The notes beneath the pieces were generated by a model. The model was not told the DNA's origin, did no database searches, and worked only from the letters and a program-made list of their open reading frames with translations. Position numbers and translations under genes: made by a program. This document shows, in pieces, positions 25,701-33,525 of a stretch of 64,000 nucleotides of DNA. Every line of letters begins with the position of its first letter. The stretch's first letter is position 1. The DNA lies in contig SMMW01000522.1 in assembly GCA_004794655.1 (NCBI GenBank), positions 1,860,001 to 1,924,000 of the forward strand, given 5' to 3'. The stretch comes from Marisa cornuarietis (lineage: Eukaryota; Mollusca; Gastropoda; Architaenioglossa; Ampullariidae).

Positions 25701-27507
25701 GATAATAGCATTATAGCACCATGTTTAATAGCAACACTTTAAAGACTAAAAGCTAACTGTCAAGTTAGAATGTTACAGGAGAAAGTTAAATAAGTGACAC
25801 TGTTCAGTATTCACTTATTTCTTACTTAACACCAGATAACACTGCAAGGAATTTTCCTTTCTAGTAAGTGAAATGCATGAGATATCTGAAAATAGATGTT
25901 ATAAGACTGAATGTTTCGGAGTGAAAAATGGAGCCAGGTTATCCACTGATTTTTTTTTTTTAAACTTCACTTACCATTCCTTTGCTTGCAATCTCTGGTG
26001 TATTGCTGGTGTTAGCATTCATCAGAGTGTTCTATAACACCACTGTTGCAGAAATGAAGCCAAGTTTATAATGTTGTCTTAGCTATGATGTTGGCTTTAG
26101 GATAGTTTTTATGAAGTGTGTTGTCAAGGCAAAGATTACATATGACACAGTAATAGTCACCTTAATAGTGTGTGCTTGTATGTCAATGCCAGGGACAACC
26201 GAGATGCCTACATGGAGGTAGACTCACGGGAGATTGTGGAGGGGAGCTCCCCAGGAAGCTACACCATGCTGAACACAAACAGAATCTTATACTTGGGTTA
26301 GTGGAAAATACTTTGTGTCATCTGTCAATTTTAATTGTATAATCATTTACTGATAAATACTTGTAGACAACTCTAGGCATCTTAGGCTTCTGTCATTGGT
26401 TTTGCTTAGGCCAAATTTACCTAGCATTCCTGCCCAGTGTTGGTAGATATTGACTGTTCCAATAATTGAGTACTACTAGAATGTCCTTGGTCTTCCTTTA
26501 TGACTTCTACCAGCAGATTGTGGAACTTTACTTCATCATCTTTGTGTGTGGAAGCTGGAATGAAGACTTGGACAGAGGTGACATTGTGATGCCTGGCAGA
26601 AATGGGTATAGAGATGATGAGGGCATGGACACTTGTATGTACAGGCCATCCTATCATCTGGCATTCTCCCCACTGTATCAGAGCCTGTCATTTTCATCCA
26701 TTGTTTTTCCCACTCTGGCCATTCGTCCTTTGCCAGACCCACAATGTCTAACTGGTATCTTTCTAGTTTTCTAGTGAGCATTCTTCACCTTGCTGCACTG
26801 ACAATGTTTTATGTACCAGTGGAAATACCTCTCTCTTAACTTGAGATGATTTGGCTCCATAAGCCATTTTTCGCTGTCACCATACCAGAGTTTGTCAGTA
26901 GGGCACACGATTGTTTTTCTACATTTGGTGGCCCCTACCTCCTTTCTGAGTTAGACTACAGCCGAGATGCTTCACCCGATGGGTTGCCTTGGTCACAAAC
27001 ATTTGGGCCTTTTGCCCTGGCCAGTGCTTTTATCAATGAAAACCTTCACCCAGTTATGCCATGTTAGCATCTGTATTTGCTGTAGTTTTTACTCCCTCAG
27101 CCTTTATCTTTCCAAAGATTACCTACAAGGAAGTATGGCCATTAACCCATGGGAATGGGGCGGTGCACATGTTGCAAAGGGAACAAACATTTCATTGGTC
27201 TCAAAATCTTGACATTTTAAGTAAATTTTGCTCTTCCTTATCATAACTTTACTTAAGAGTGGCTAGACCACTGTAGCAGTTAGCTGCTTATCCAAAACTC
27301 GTGTGTTGAACGCAAAATTACATTTGCGCTTTAATTTCACTCCCAACAGGTGGTATGCCAAATGTGGCTGAAGGGACTGACAACTTGTTCACTACAAACT
27401 ATGTGGGCTGTGTGAAGGATCTTTTATTGGCCACGGACTTCAATGTTCAATTGATTGAGCATGCACAGAGTGGACGCAATGTGCTACAGTGTCGTAAACA
27501 TTTGTGA
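6748..27507 (+). CDS. EGFLAM: Pikachurin (EGFLAM)-like extracellular matrix protein, C-terminal 13 exons
   Basis: Exons read from splice sites: 6748-7022, 7961-8201, 10673-10874, 19586-19730, 21378-21570, 22048-22173, 22984-23221, 23459-23687, 23879-24059, 24850-24928, 25393-25623, 26193-26296 and 27350-27507 (TGA). The spliced length plus one base from the missing upstream exon is 2403 nt, a single open frame of 800 residues. Domain order is linker, EGF (six cysteines, visible residues 139-170), LamG, EGF, LamG, EGF, LamG. This is the C-terminal layout of vertebrate pikachurin; agrin shares LamG/EGF units but has an extra EGF. The second EGF, with its ICLCPLGF core, resembles pikachurin most closely. 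Pikachurin is a secreted matrix protein that binds dystroglycan through LamG domains at photoreceptor synapses; its role in invertebrates is not established here. The N-terminal FN3 domains and signal peptide are not in the window. Orthology to EGFLAM is likely but rests on remembered family features. Confidence 0.87.
7720..7780. repeat. Compound (CTC)n(ATC)n microsatellite
   Basis: A ctc run to 7747 and then an atc run to 7780, in an EGFLAM-like intron. A second (ATC)n lies at 8251-8280, just past the donor at 8201. Confidence 0.95.
7961..8201 (+). CDS. EGFLAM: EGFLAM-like exon b: acidic linker and EGF domain 1
   Basis: The acceptor ttctctccag is followed in phase 0 by an acidic stretch, a glutamine run and an EGF domain. 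The six cysteines lie in CIGIHC, NNGTC, RCDC and YC. The donor is T|GTGAGT, phase 1. GC content is high compared with the later exons of this gene. Confidence 0.85.
8335..8420 (+). mobile_element. LINE/SINE 3'-tail fragment
   Basis: tcaaagcgcattgagcttgc, then gtgtgctatacaagtgcttc and a short (TTA)n: the common 3'-tail layout (gcgc...gctatacaag...tta). A similar degenerate tail lies at 13085-13170 (gcaaagtgccacgatcttg, ggcgctgtataaattttatt). Confidence 0.5.
9339..9481. repeat. Two-copy direct repeat of about 71 bp
   Basis: Copies 9339-9409 and 9410-9481 share cattc-ttaaagct, gcgatct/gcacgatct and gtttctaatgggg with about 20% differences. Each carries a near-palindrome (gatctgagatc, gatctcagatc). 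It lies in the intron between the exons at 7961 and 10673. Confidence 0.75.
10673..10874 (+). CDS. EGFLAM: EGFLAM-like exon c: LamG domain 1, first half
   Basis: The acceptor is ggttccag, phase 1. It encodes the LamG opening IDVRFPKFRGTGYL and the hallmark strands FRPEARNGLLLFSAE and FFSIALVNGFIEF. The donor CG|GTAAGT is phase 2 and joins to FDCGTG in the next exon, as in pikachurin. Confidence 0.92.
17177..17345. repeat. Degenerate tandem repeat
   Basis: Imperfect units containing agactgacagacacagaggg, gagagccaaagagtattggc and similar, about 45-60 bp each and three to four copies. Low conservation. Confidence 0.5.
17492..17861. mobile_element. MITE-like element with TACCGTAAATTTCGG terminal repeats
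   Basis: The left end TACCGTAAATTTCGG and right end CCGAAATTTACGGTA are exact inverted repeats of 15 bp, with weaker pairing inward (left ctactgagcgc, right gcggctaatag). The element is about 370 bp, lies in intron 3 of the visible EGFLAM-like gene and has no coding capacity. TA at both ends suggests a TA target duplication. Confidence 0.82.
19586..19730 (+). CDS. EGFLAM: EGFLAM-like exon d: LamG domain 1, middle
   Basis: This exon follows an 8.7-kb intron. The acceptor ttttttctgcag is phase 2. It encodes FDCGTGAAVL and the GQWNRLVVARNN strand. The donor CCA|GTATGT is phase 0. Confidence 0.92.
20499..20600 (+). mobile_element. SINE 3' fragment, same family as 6474-6655
   Basis: The stretch gccttagttgctggctcagc and ataaaacaccaacacc matches the SINE body at 6605-6640. 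The head is truncated or diverged (agcgctagctgcttcgctg). Confidence 0.65.
21115..21262 (-). mobile_element. LINE 3' terminus, antisense to EGFLAM-like gene
   Basis: The minus strand reads GWTWGRLERVSADRHQWQTL and VEALCANNTKRID, a well-known C-terminal segment of animal LINE ORF2 proteins. (TTGA)n repeats at 21128-21146 follow, as expected for a 3' terminus. It lies in the intron before the exon at 21378. Confidence 0.85.
21378..21570 (+). CDS. EGFLAM: EGFLAM-like exon e: LamG domain 1, end
   Basis: The acceptor aatattacag is phase 0. It encodes LYVGGYF and the closing FVGCVQELIINGYRYDF of a LamG fold. The donor G|GTGAGT is phase 1, and the split glycine joins to the next EGF domain. Confidence 0.94.
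22048..22173 (+). CDS. EGFLAM: EGFLAM-like exon f: EGF domain 2
   Basis: A complete EGF domain on one phase-1/phase-1 exon, between acceptor aatgtcgcag and donor G|GTATGT. Cysteine motifs are ECSEGLC, CQNGGTC, ICLCPLGFHG and ICEK. This domain is the strongest argument for pikachurin over other LamG proteins. Confidence 0.95.
22984..23221 (+). CDS. EGFLAM: EGFLAM-like exon g: LamG domain 2, first half
   Basis: The acceptor follows a poly-T tract (ttggtgtcatag), phase 1. It encodes IPRFNGHSHLEY, DGLVLYNGYTLDRKGDFLAL and VEFSFDLGTGPARI. The donor AG|GTTTGT is phase 2 and slightly off consensus. Confidence 0.93.
23459..23687 (+). CDS. EGFLAM: EGFLAM-like exon h: LamG domain 2, second half
   Basis: The acceptor cttcctttcag is phase 2. 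It encodes LNQWHVIRASRTG, GVLQVNEQPEVTGQSQG, NLFIGGHHNFDH and SFAGCIQK. The donor AAG|GTCAGT is phase 0. Confidence 0.94.
23879..24059 (+). CDS. EGFLAM: EGFLAM-like exon i: end of LamG 2 and EGF domain 3
   Basis: The acceptor tttctcaag is phase 0. It encodes IVVNGRPLRIL followed by a third EGF domain (CEHPCAGEPCMNGGEC, YKCNCPLGF, NCED). The donor A|GTAAGT is phase 1. Confidence 0.94.
24362..24800 (-). mobile_element. LINE reverse transcriptase thumb relic, antisense
   Basis: Minus-strand fragments in two frames: TKYLGACHF and ACRDITSKEKNTLLHNAKA, then MFDTLIHPIIQYGSKICGLE and LNRYPITINSPIKCI. These match the region after the RT active site in many LINEs (KYLG, FDxLVxPIxxYGxE, RYPL). Frameshifted and dead. 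It lies in the intron before the exon at 24850. Confidence 0.82.
24850..24928 (+). CDS. EGFLAM: EGFLAM-like exon j: start of LamG domain 3
   Basis: A short 79-nt exon between acceptor ctgtattgcag (phase 1) and donor AG|GTGAAC (phase 2). It encodes KPMFSGSSFLIYTQADIAKR. It keeps the frame between exons i and k, which supports it. Confidence 0.88.
25393..25623 (+). CDS. EGFLAM: EGFLAM-like exon k: LamG domain 3, core
   Basis: The acceptor gctgttgacag is phase 2. It encodes YVRPKGRNGLLLWSGQD, DFVALGFVDGSLQLHYNLG and FDGQWHFIRVQR. The donor AG|GTACTG is phase 2. Confidence 0.94.
26193..26296 (+). CDS. EGFLAM: EGFLAM-like exon l: LamG domain 3
   Basis: The acceptor gtcaatgccag is phase 2. It encodes RDNRDAYMEVDSREIVEG and NTNRILYLG. 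The donor G|GTTAGT is phase 1. Confidence 0.92.
26420..26781 (-). mobile_element. LINE apurinic-type endonuclease relic, antisense
   Basis: The minus strand reads LERYQLDIVGLAKDEWPEWE and PDDRM in one frame, then ARHHNVTSVQVFIPASTHKD and DEVKFHNLLVEVI in another. This matches the endonuclease domain of LINEs (often annotated as craniofacial development protein 2-like), with its DIxGLxExRW and ITVIQVYAPT blocks. Frameshifted and dead. Confidence 0.8.
27350..27507 (+). CDS. EGFLAM: EGFLAM-like exon m: end of LamG domain 3 and stop
   Basis: The acceptor actcccaacag is phase 1. It encodes GGMPNVAEGTDN, NYVGCVKDLLL and a final VLQCRKHL before TGA at 27505-27507. The last cysteine can pair with the VGC cysteine, as in LamG folds. 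This fixes the C terminus. Confidence 0.94.
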
Positions 27508-28362
27508 GCTTTGGCAGACAGCTTTGGCTGCACTGTTCGTGATGCCACCTGCAAGGAGTGGATCTGCCTGCAAAACTTTCTTCCCCACATATTTCAGGGG
27601 CCAGGGGCCCATGCCTGCTGTCATGCATAATCAGACTGATGGACATGCAGTCTACAGCACATGTGCACACACTTTCAAAATGCATGCTCTTGCACACACA
27701 CAAACACACACACACACACACACATAAGCACACATATATATTCACATATGGTGTGAGCTTATTCTTAGATGTCCTAGTGATATGGTGCTGTTGGTAACCC
27801 ATGATGCTGAAGCTGTTAGGCATATCAATCAAGCAGATTCAGGAGGGCACCCATTACTGTCCAAAAGAAGAATGAATCCTACTGAACAGTCAGAATTTAT
27901 GCAACTGTGCTATTGTTCCTGGACATCTGGACAGCTTCTCATGATAGCTGCAAAGACGATCAGATGATATAGCTTTGAGGGGAAATGCTTTAAAATCTTA
28001 CATGCATGTAACTGCTTCATTTGCTTCTTATTTGAAATGCCATCATTTATCAGCAACATTGAATTAACAGCAATACTTCATGCAGTCAGTATGGCTGTTG
28101 TTATTGCATGAAGGAAGAGGCATAAGACCTGGTAGAGCTTATTTTCAGTTAAGCCATAAAAGTCTTGCCTTTTTAATTTGTGGTATCCAGCTGCCTACAA
28201 TCCACATAATGGTAGTCAGAAGCCCATCCATACCAGATGATCAAAACAGTCCCTCAGTCTCCTCTGTTGACCACCTTTTATTTTGTAGTCACCAGTGTAA
28301 ATGTGTGGTCACCATGGAAGAATCAATGATATATTTTATTTTAGGGATACTGTCATAAACAC

Positions 28363-28368
28363 AATAAA
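28363..28368 (+). promoter_or_regulatory. Candidate polyadenylation signal AATAAA for EGFLAM-like gene
   Basis: First canonical AATAAA I noticed past the stop at 27507, about 860 bases downstream. Other candidates lie near 29274 and 30715. The choice is uncertain without transcript ends, and the CpG-poor stretch continues to about 31.9 kb. Confidence 0.3.
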
Positions 28369-31300
28369 GAAATATGATCTTTATGCTTATTTCAGCAAGT
28401 AATATGTTTGTTGAAATATGCCTCAAAATTGTCCATTATTGTTTGATAATTATTTTTCATGTAAATGTTCTTGACAATACATTTAAGATTTTTCTCGACT
28501 TTTATGTCTCTATTTTTCAAAGAAAGTGATATGCAAAAAATGCAAAGCGCATTAAAAGGTATACAAAAGAATATGTTTAATATGTTTGTGATGTACATTG
28601 TGGTACATTGAAACAATTCAGTGGTAGCAACAACAAAAATAGGTAATAAAATTTTGATGAGTTATTTACTAGAAAGGAGGAGGAGAAAAGAGGGTAGTCA
28701 TTGTTTCTTTGGCTTACAACAGTGAGGAGAGTGTCCACTCTTCCCCAGGCAATCAGTAGTGACTAGCTCATCACTTTATACTCATCATACCATGTATTAT
28801 GAATCCATCACAATTCTGTAGTGTACCTGGTGCCAGTTTTTTGGTATCTATGCAGGTTGTGGATTAAAAGCAAGATTCTTGCGGTTCACTTTTGTTGTAG
28901 GTAACCTTGATGTAAGATGCAAATTCATGTAGGTGCGAATTCTGGAGACTGGGAAACTTGGGAAGATTAGAGTTGCCTTACATGTACCTCACCAGGAACA
29001 ATCAAGGGCTTGGAAAGTTAAGTGCTGTGCTTACTTTCCTTACAGATATTGTGAAAGCACACATTTACTTTGCTTGGAATTGACACCATGCTTCATAATG
29101 TGTCATTGCAGTTTTATTCATGCAGAACAATATTGGTTGGTAAGAATTTTGGTTCACTGTATTTGGCATAAAAGCTATCGTTTGTAAGTTCTGAAGGTGG
29201 TGATCCCAAGATCAAATCAAATCTGATGTATGAGTTTTGCTTTTTTCTTTGATAACTTTTAAAAAAGCTGTGAATAAAATAAATTGTGTAATCATGGATA
29301 ACATATTATTTTAAAAGAAACTGTAACACCAAAAGTACAGATGAACAGGTGACGGGGTCTGCCTCTATGCATAACATTGTCAGTTCTACATGTACAACCA
29401 TTTTGCTTGTACTTAGTATCCTCAGTCAGTTTGTAAAATATTTTTCAATTCTATGAAGACTCTTTAGATTTTTATCTTTGATTGTGGCTTATAAAATGTT
29501 TGTGACATGATTTTTGTGTTGGTGATATGTGAAGCATCAATTGTGAAAGTCAGGGTTTTTTAATTTTTGTCTGGTGATCATATTGTTCCCTTGTTTGTTG
29601 TTGAACTCTGTCATAATACAGCTTTGGTGCTTGGCTTGTTATGATAAATTTATTTGTCTGCTTTCAAAGGAGTACTGCAAAGAGTGCAGTTCCCCCCTCC
29701 CCATTTTTTGCATTTACCTCCCTCTATTGGAGCTCTTCTCATTTATCTTTTGTGTTGGTCCACAAAAGTTGTGATCACAGAGCAGAATTTGCTATTCCTG
29801 GTATCTGTTGTGAGTTTTTCTTTAAACTGTTGTTGCTATTTGGTTAACCAGGACTTTATCTCCCCTGTATTGACGCGACTATTACATTCCATTCCTTAAT
29901 ACTTGTTAACAGGCAAAGGGTGTTGCAAATGAGCATGACATTGCATGTAGAGATTATATTTGTCATTGTCTTTCAAAGCTGTTTTGTCATTTGACTGCTA
30001 ATATCATATCTGAACATGTCAGTAAACAGTTTATACCATTTTCAAACATTTGAGTGTTGTAATTGTTTTCTGTATGTCTGAGATGTATATGATTGTGATC
30101 ACCAGAACTTTATTTTATGGACTGTGTTGTTTTTTTTTAATTTCAGTCCCATGTAATGTTGTAAAAGGTAATAAGCAAAGGTGCACATTTTATAATGTGC
30201 ATATGATATTGATCATATCTTATTTGCTTTCTTGAAACTGTCCAAGTAGAATTCCCCTGGTCACATAGAGATTTGTTATCATATTAAATGAAAACAAGTG
30301 TTTGTGTTTAAAAAATGAATCTACTGGTATAAGTGGCCTGAACAATTATTTTATTCTGACAAAAAAGTGTGTACAGAGTTTTAAGTAAAACTATGGTAGT
30401 AATCAATGTCCAGAAATGTTGAAATGCTGTTTCTGCACTAGTTAATAATTTATCAGTGCTTAATGAAGTGCTTGTCTCTAGAACTGCTTATTGTGATTTC
30501 ACTGTGGTGACATGAGATCATGCATAGAACTATGCTGGTTCACTTAAACAGACTTTTATTAAAACTCATATAAATGTCTTTTCAGTTTGTAATCACATTT
30601 AAAGCTAGCTGATGAGGTGTTTAAAAGAAAAAAGTCTATTTTGAAAGAAAAAAAGTTGTTAAAAAGCTTACATATATCTTAAGGGCAAAAGTGTTAAGCA
30701 TTTTGTTGCATTTTTAATAAAAATGCATCTCATAATATGATTTGTCAGAAGTTTTTTTTTATATGACATGGAGATCACCTTTCTCTTCAGTGAAGTGTTT
30801 GTTCCAGATTTAAGTCTGGACAAAATACATTATTACTCAGCCATGACCATTTTTCATTCAACTTAAAACAAAATTTTGTTGATATGTGGGTAAGATCTGA
30901 CTTTCAGCAAGACATAGAGATTTCTCTTATCCATTTTTTAATTTGCGATGTAAGACATCTGCTGTTTTTATATAGCTTGAATGAGAAGGGAGGGCTGTTT
31001 TGAACATCATTTGGGCATTGTAATGTGTGAACAGTCCACCGAATGCCATTGGATCTGTTTATCTTCAGTCTTCTATCAGATTCTTCACTTTCAGCAGTTT
31101 TTTTTTTTTTGGAGCAGTGTTCTTCAAATTTTGCTCTAACAGTATTTGCTAGGTTAACCTGTCTTCTTTGGTTAGCAGTCAGAATCTGCACACATTTGAT
31201 CATGAAATTCTGCAAGCTTTTATTTGTAATAAATCATAATCATAATCTGGAAGCTTCTAATTCTGGCATGTTTGAAGCAGAAGAAAGGAGTGAGCTATGA

Positions 31301-32303
31301 AGAAACAAGTCATAATAGTTTTGCTCATAGGTTTCTCTTATATTGCTGTCCAGCTAATCTAGCATGTGTGCAATGCAGCTTGATGTCTTCATAATCATCT
31401 TGTTTTCTTGAGCTGGATACAGAACTCTGATAGTTTGTCATTACACTTTGCCATGTTTAGAAACACTGAGTTGTGATCAGCATTTGGAGATGTTATGACA
31501 TGGATTGCTTTCTTTTTGTTTTACCCGTAAGCAACAGTTTCACTCAAGAGGCATTGCTTTGTTTTTATTTATAATTTTGCTTTGACTGATATTGAACCAG
31601 ATGCCAGCAATGAGTATGTAGGATATTTGTATATAATGTTGTCTCATTCATTAAACATGAGCTGTTTTGTCACACATTGCCATGATGTTGCATTGATTCT
31701 TAGTGTCTTTATCCTTTGCAAAGATGGTCATGTCTGACTGTCCTAAGATTATGGCTAGACACAGTCATCAACTTATGTAGTAGTGCCTTTACATGCCAAC
31801 TGATTTCTCCAAATATTTCTGAATATTCTAATGTGTACACTCGTTTGATTAAGCAACAACTTAACTCTCGCTCCTTTTACTCAGTCTAACAAGCCATGTG
31901 GAGTGTGGGGAGGAGGAACTGGCAAAGTGGGTGTGATATCAATGAGTGGTTGGGTATGAGGTATGCAACGGAGTTTTGTTTCAGAAACGCCCCCCTCGTT
32001 TCAGCAGCTAAAACAGCATGAGGACTTCTATGTCCCATTGTATTATCAAACAGCTTGGTACTTTACAGGTTGATCAAAGTTCCAATGTCCCAAACATTTG
32101 CCCCGAACCACTGTGATCTTCACCTTCACACACGTTGCCAAACTTGGTCAAATGCTCGAGGACATTCTCCCTGTTAAAAACGACCTTTAGCCGGAGCTGC
32201 TCGGTTGTTCTCCCGGAGGACACATTAATCGCCTGCACTATTAGGGTGTCGATATTTAGTACTAAGTCGCCTCCACACAAAACTATTTCAGACTGCTAGT
32301 GTG

Positions 32304-32616
32304 GGTGACCGGACACTTAATCCCCAGATACTTCATCCCCGACACTTCATCCCCTTGACATTTAATCCCCAGACACTTAATCCTCAAAAATGCCCCCAAT
32401 GTTATAAATGTTGAAGTTAAGTATTATTTTAATTGTCAAACTTATTTTGATGTTCACATGAAAATAATTATTTGAATTAAATATTTAATTTACTTCATAA
32501 TTAAATTTTTCATTCACTTCATAATTTCTTGAGTTGAAATTTCATTTTTGAGGATTAAGTGTCTAGGGGATTAAGTGTCGGGGATGAAGTGTCTGGGGAT
32601 TAAGTGTCTGGAATTC
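32304..32616. mobile_element. Foldback/MITE element with repeated cacttaatcccc arms and 8-bp duplication
   Basis: Arms 32304-32400 and 32528-32616 are inverted copies. Each consists of several short direct repeats of the form gacactt[ac]atcccc. The centre is AT-rich. CTAGTGTG at 32296-32303 and 32617-32624 is a perfect 8-bp direct repeat flanking the element, as expected of hAT-type target duplication. It has no coding capacity. Confidence 0.85.
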
Positions 32617-33233
32617 CTAGTGTGTTTTCAAGGATGATATCTTTTGCCAACACATGAGGAAGACAAATTCACCAAAGACTTTCGCACTGCGTCATGGGAG
32701 AGCTCGACAAGGAGAAGCGACATCATAGGCACATAACTGTAAAATAACTGTAGGTAGGAAGAGATAAATATGACTGGCAAGGATTTTTAGTGTAACGCTG
32801 TAAAACATGCTTAAAAGATACTCTGAAATTCAAGCAAAACCATTCTCTCACAAATTTTGTGAGTCTCTAGTCACTTACTTTTAATACACAAGAAAAATAT
32901 GTTTACACATACCGACATGAAATACTTAGAGATACACTGAGCGACTATATCAAAATATTACAAAATATTCATTCATCCATTCATTCATTCATCTCTCTGT
33001 CCATCTGTTTGGTCGCTTGATCAGTTTGTTCATTCTTCTACATAAAAATTATCTAAAACATCGTCTGGGGTGGAATTAATGATGCGCGATTACCTATGTC
33101 TTGTATCGTTATCTTGAACTACGTAACGGCAATGGTTAGGGTTGGGAATGAGGCTTATAGGACTTTGCTTGGTCTAAGTAAGAGTGTGGCCTCTATTCAG
33201 TAATGTTTTGCAAGCTGTCAGTGATAATTACTG

Positions 33234-33525
33234 TCAAAGGAAGAAAAGCGTGTGTAACCTAAAATTACTGTTAATGATCGCTAAGACACTCCAGCCGCTT
33301 AAAACAGCGACCGCAGCAGGGAGTGATAACTTGTTTGAGGAGTTCACGGGGGACGGGTGAGGGTCAAGGTAGCCGTGCCTGCGGAAGAGATTGGTCCAGA
33401 AGTGTATGAGGTCTTCTTTCAAACGTGCTTTGAGGATGAGAGAGGTGCCAATATCCACGTATTCTTGACCCTGCAAGTCGTATGGTGTCCATCTTGTACC
33501 GTTCAGCGGTGTTGGTGTGGGGTTT
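33234..33525 (-). CDS. Esterase A exon 10: C terminus with hydrophobic tail
   Basis: The acceptor ttgtttggcag is phase 2. It encodes [34 protein letters not shown] and FWTNLFRR, the usual end of the cholinesterase fold. It continues for about 43 residues through NSSNK and a hydrophobic run to TGA at 33236-33234. Esterases B and C lack this extension. Confidence 0.91.

Larger units (their letters stand above)
27508..33233. other. Convergent intergenic region and probable long 3' UTR
   Basis: AT-rich and CpG-poor to about 31.9 kb, with a CA microsatellite near 27700 and several AATAAA motifs, so part is probably the EGFLAM-like 3' UTR. The foldback element at 32304-32616 and an unassigned 68-codon minus frame at 32074-32280 lie near its right end. 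Confidence 0.6.
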
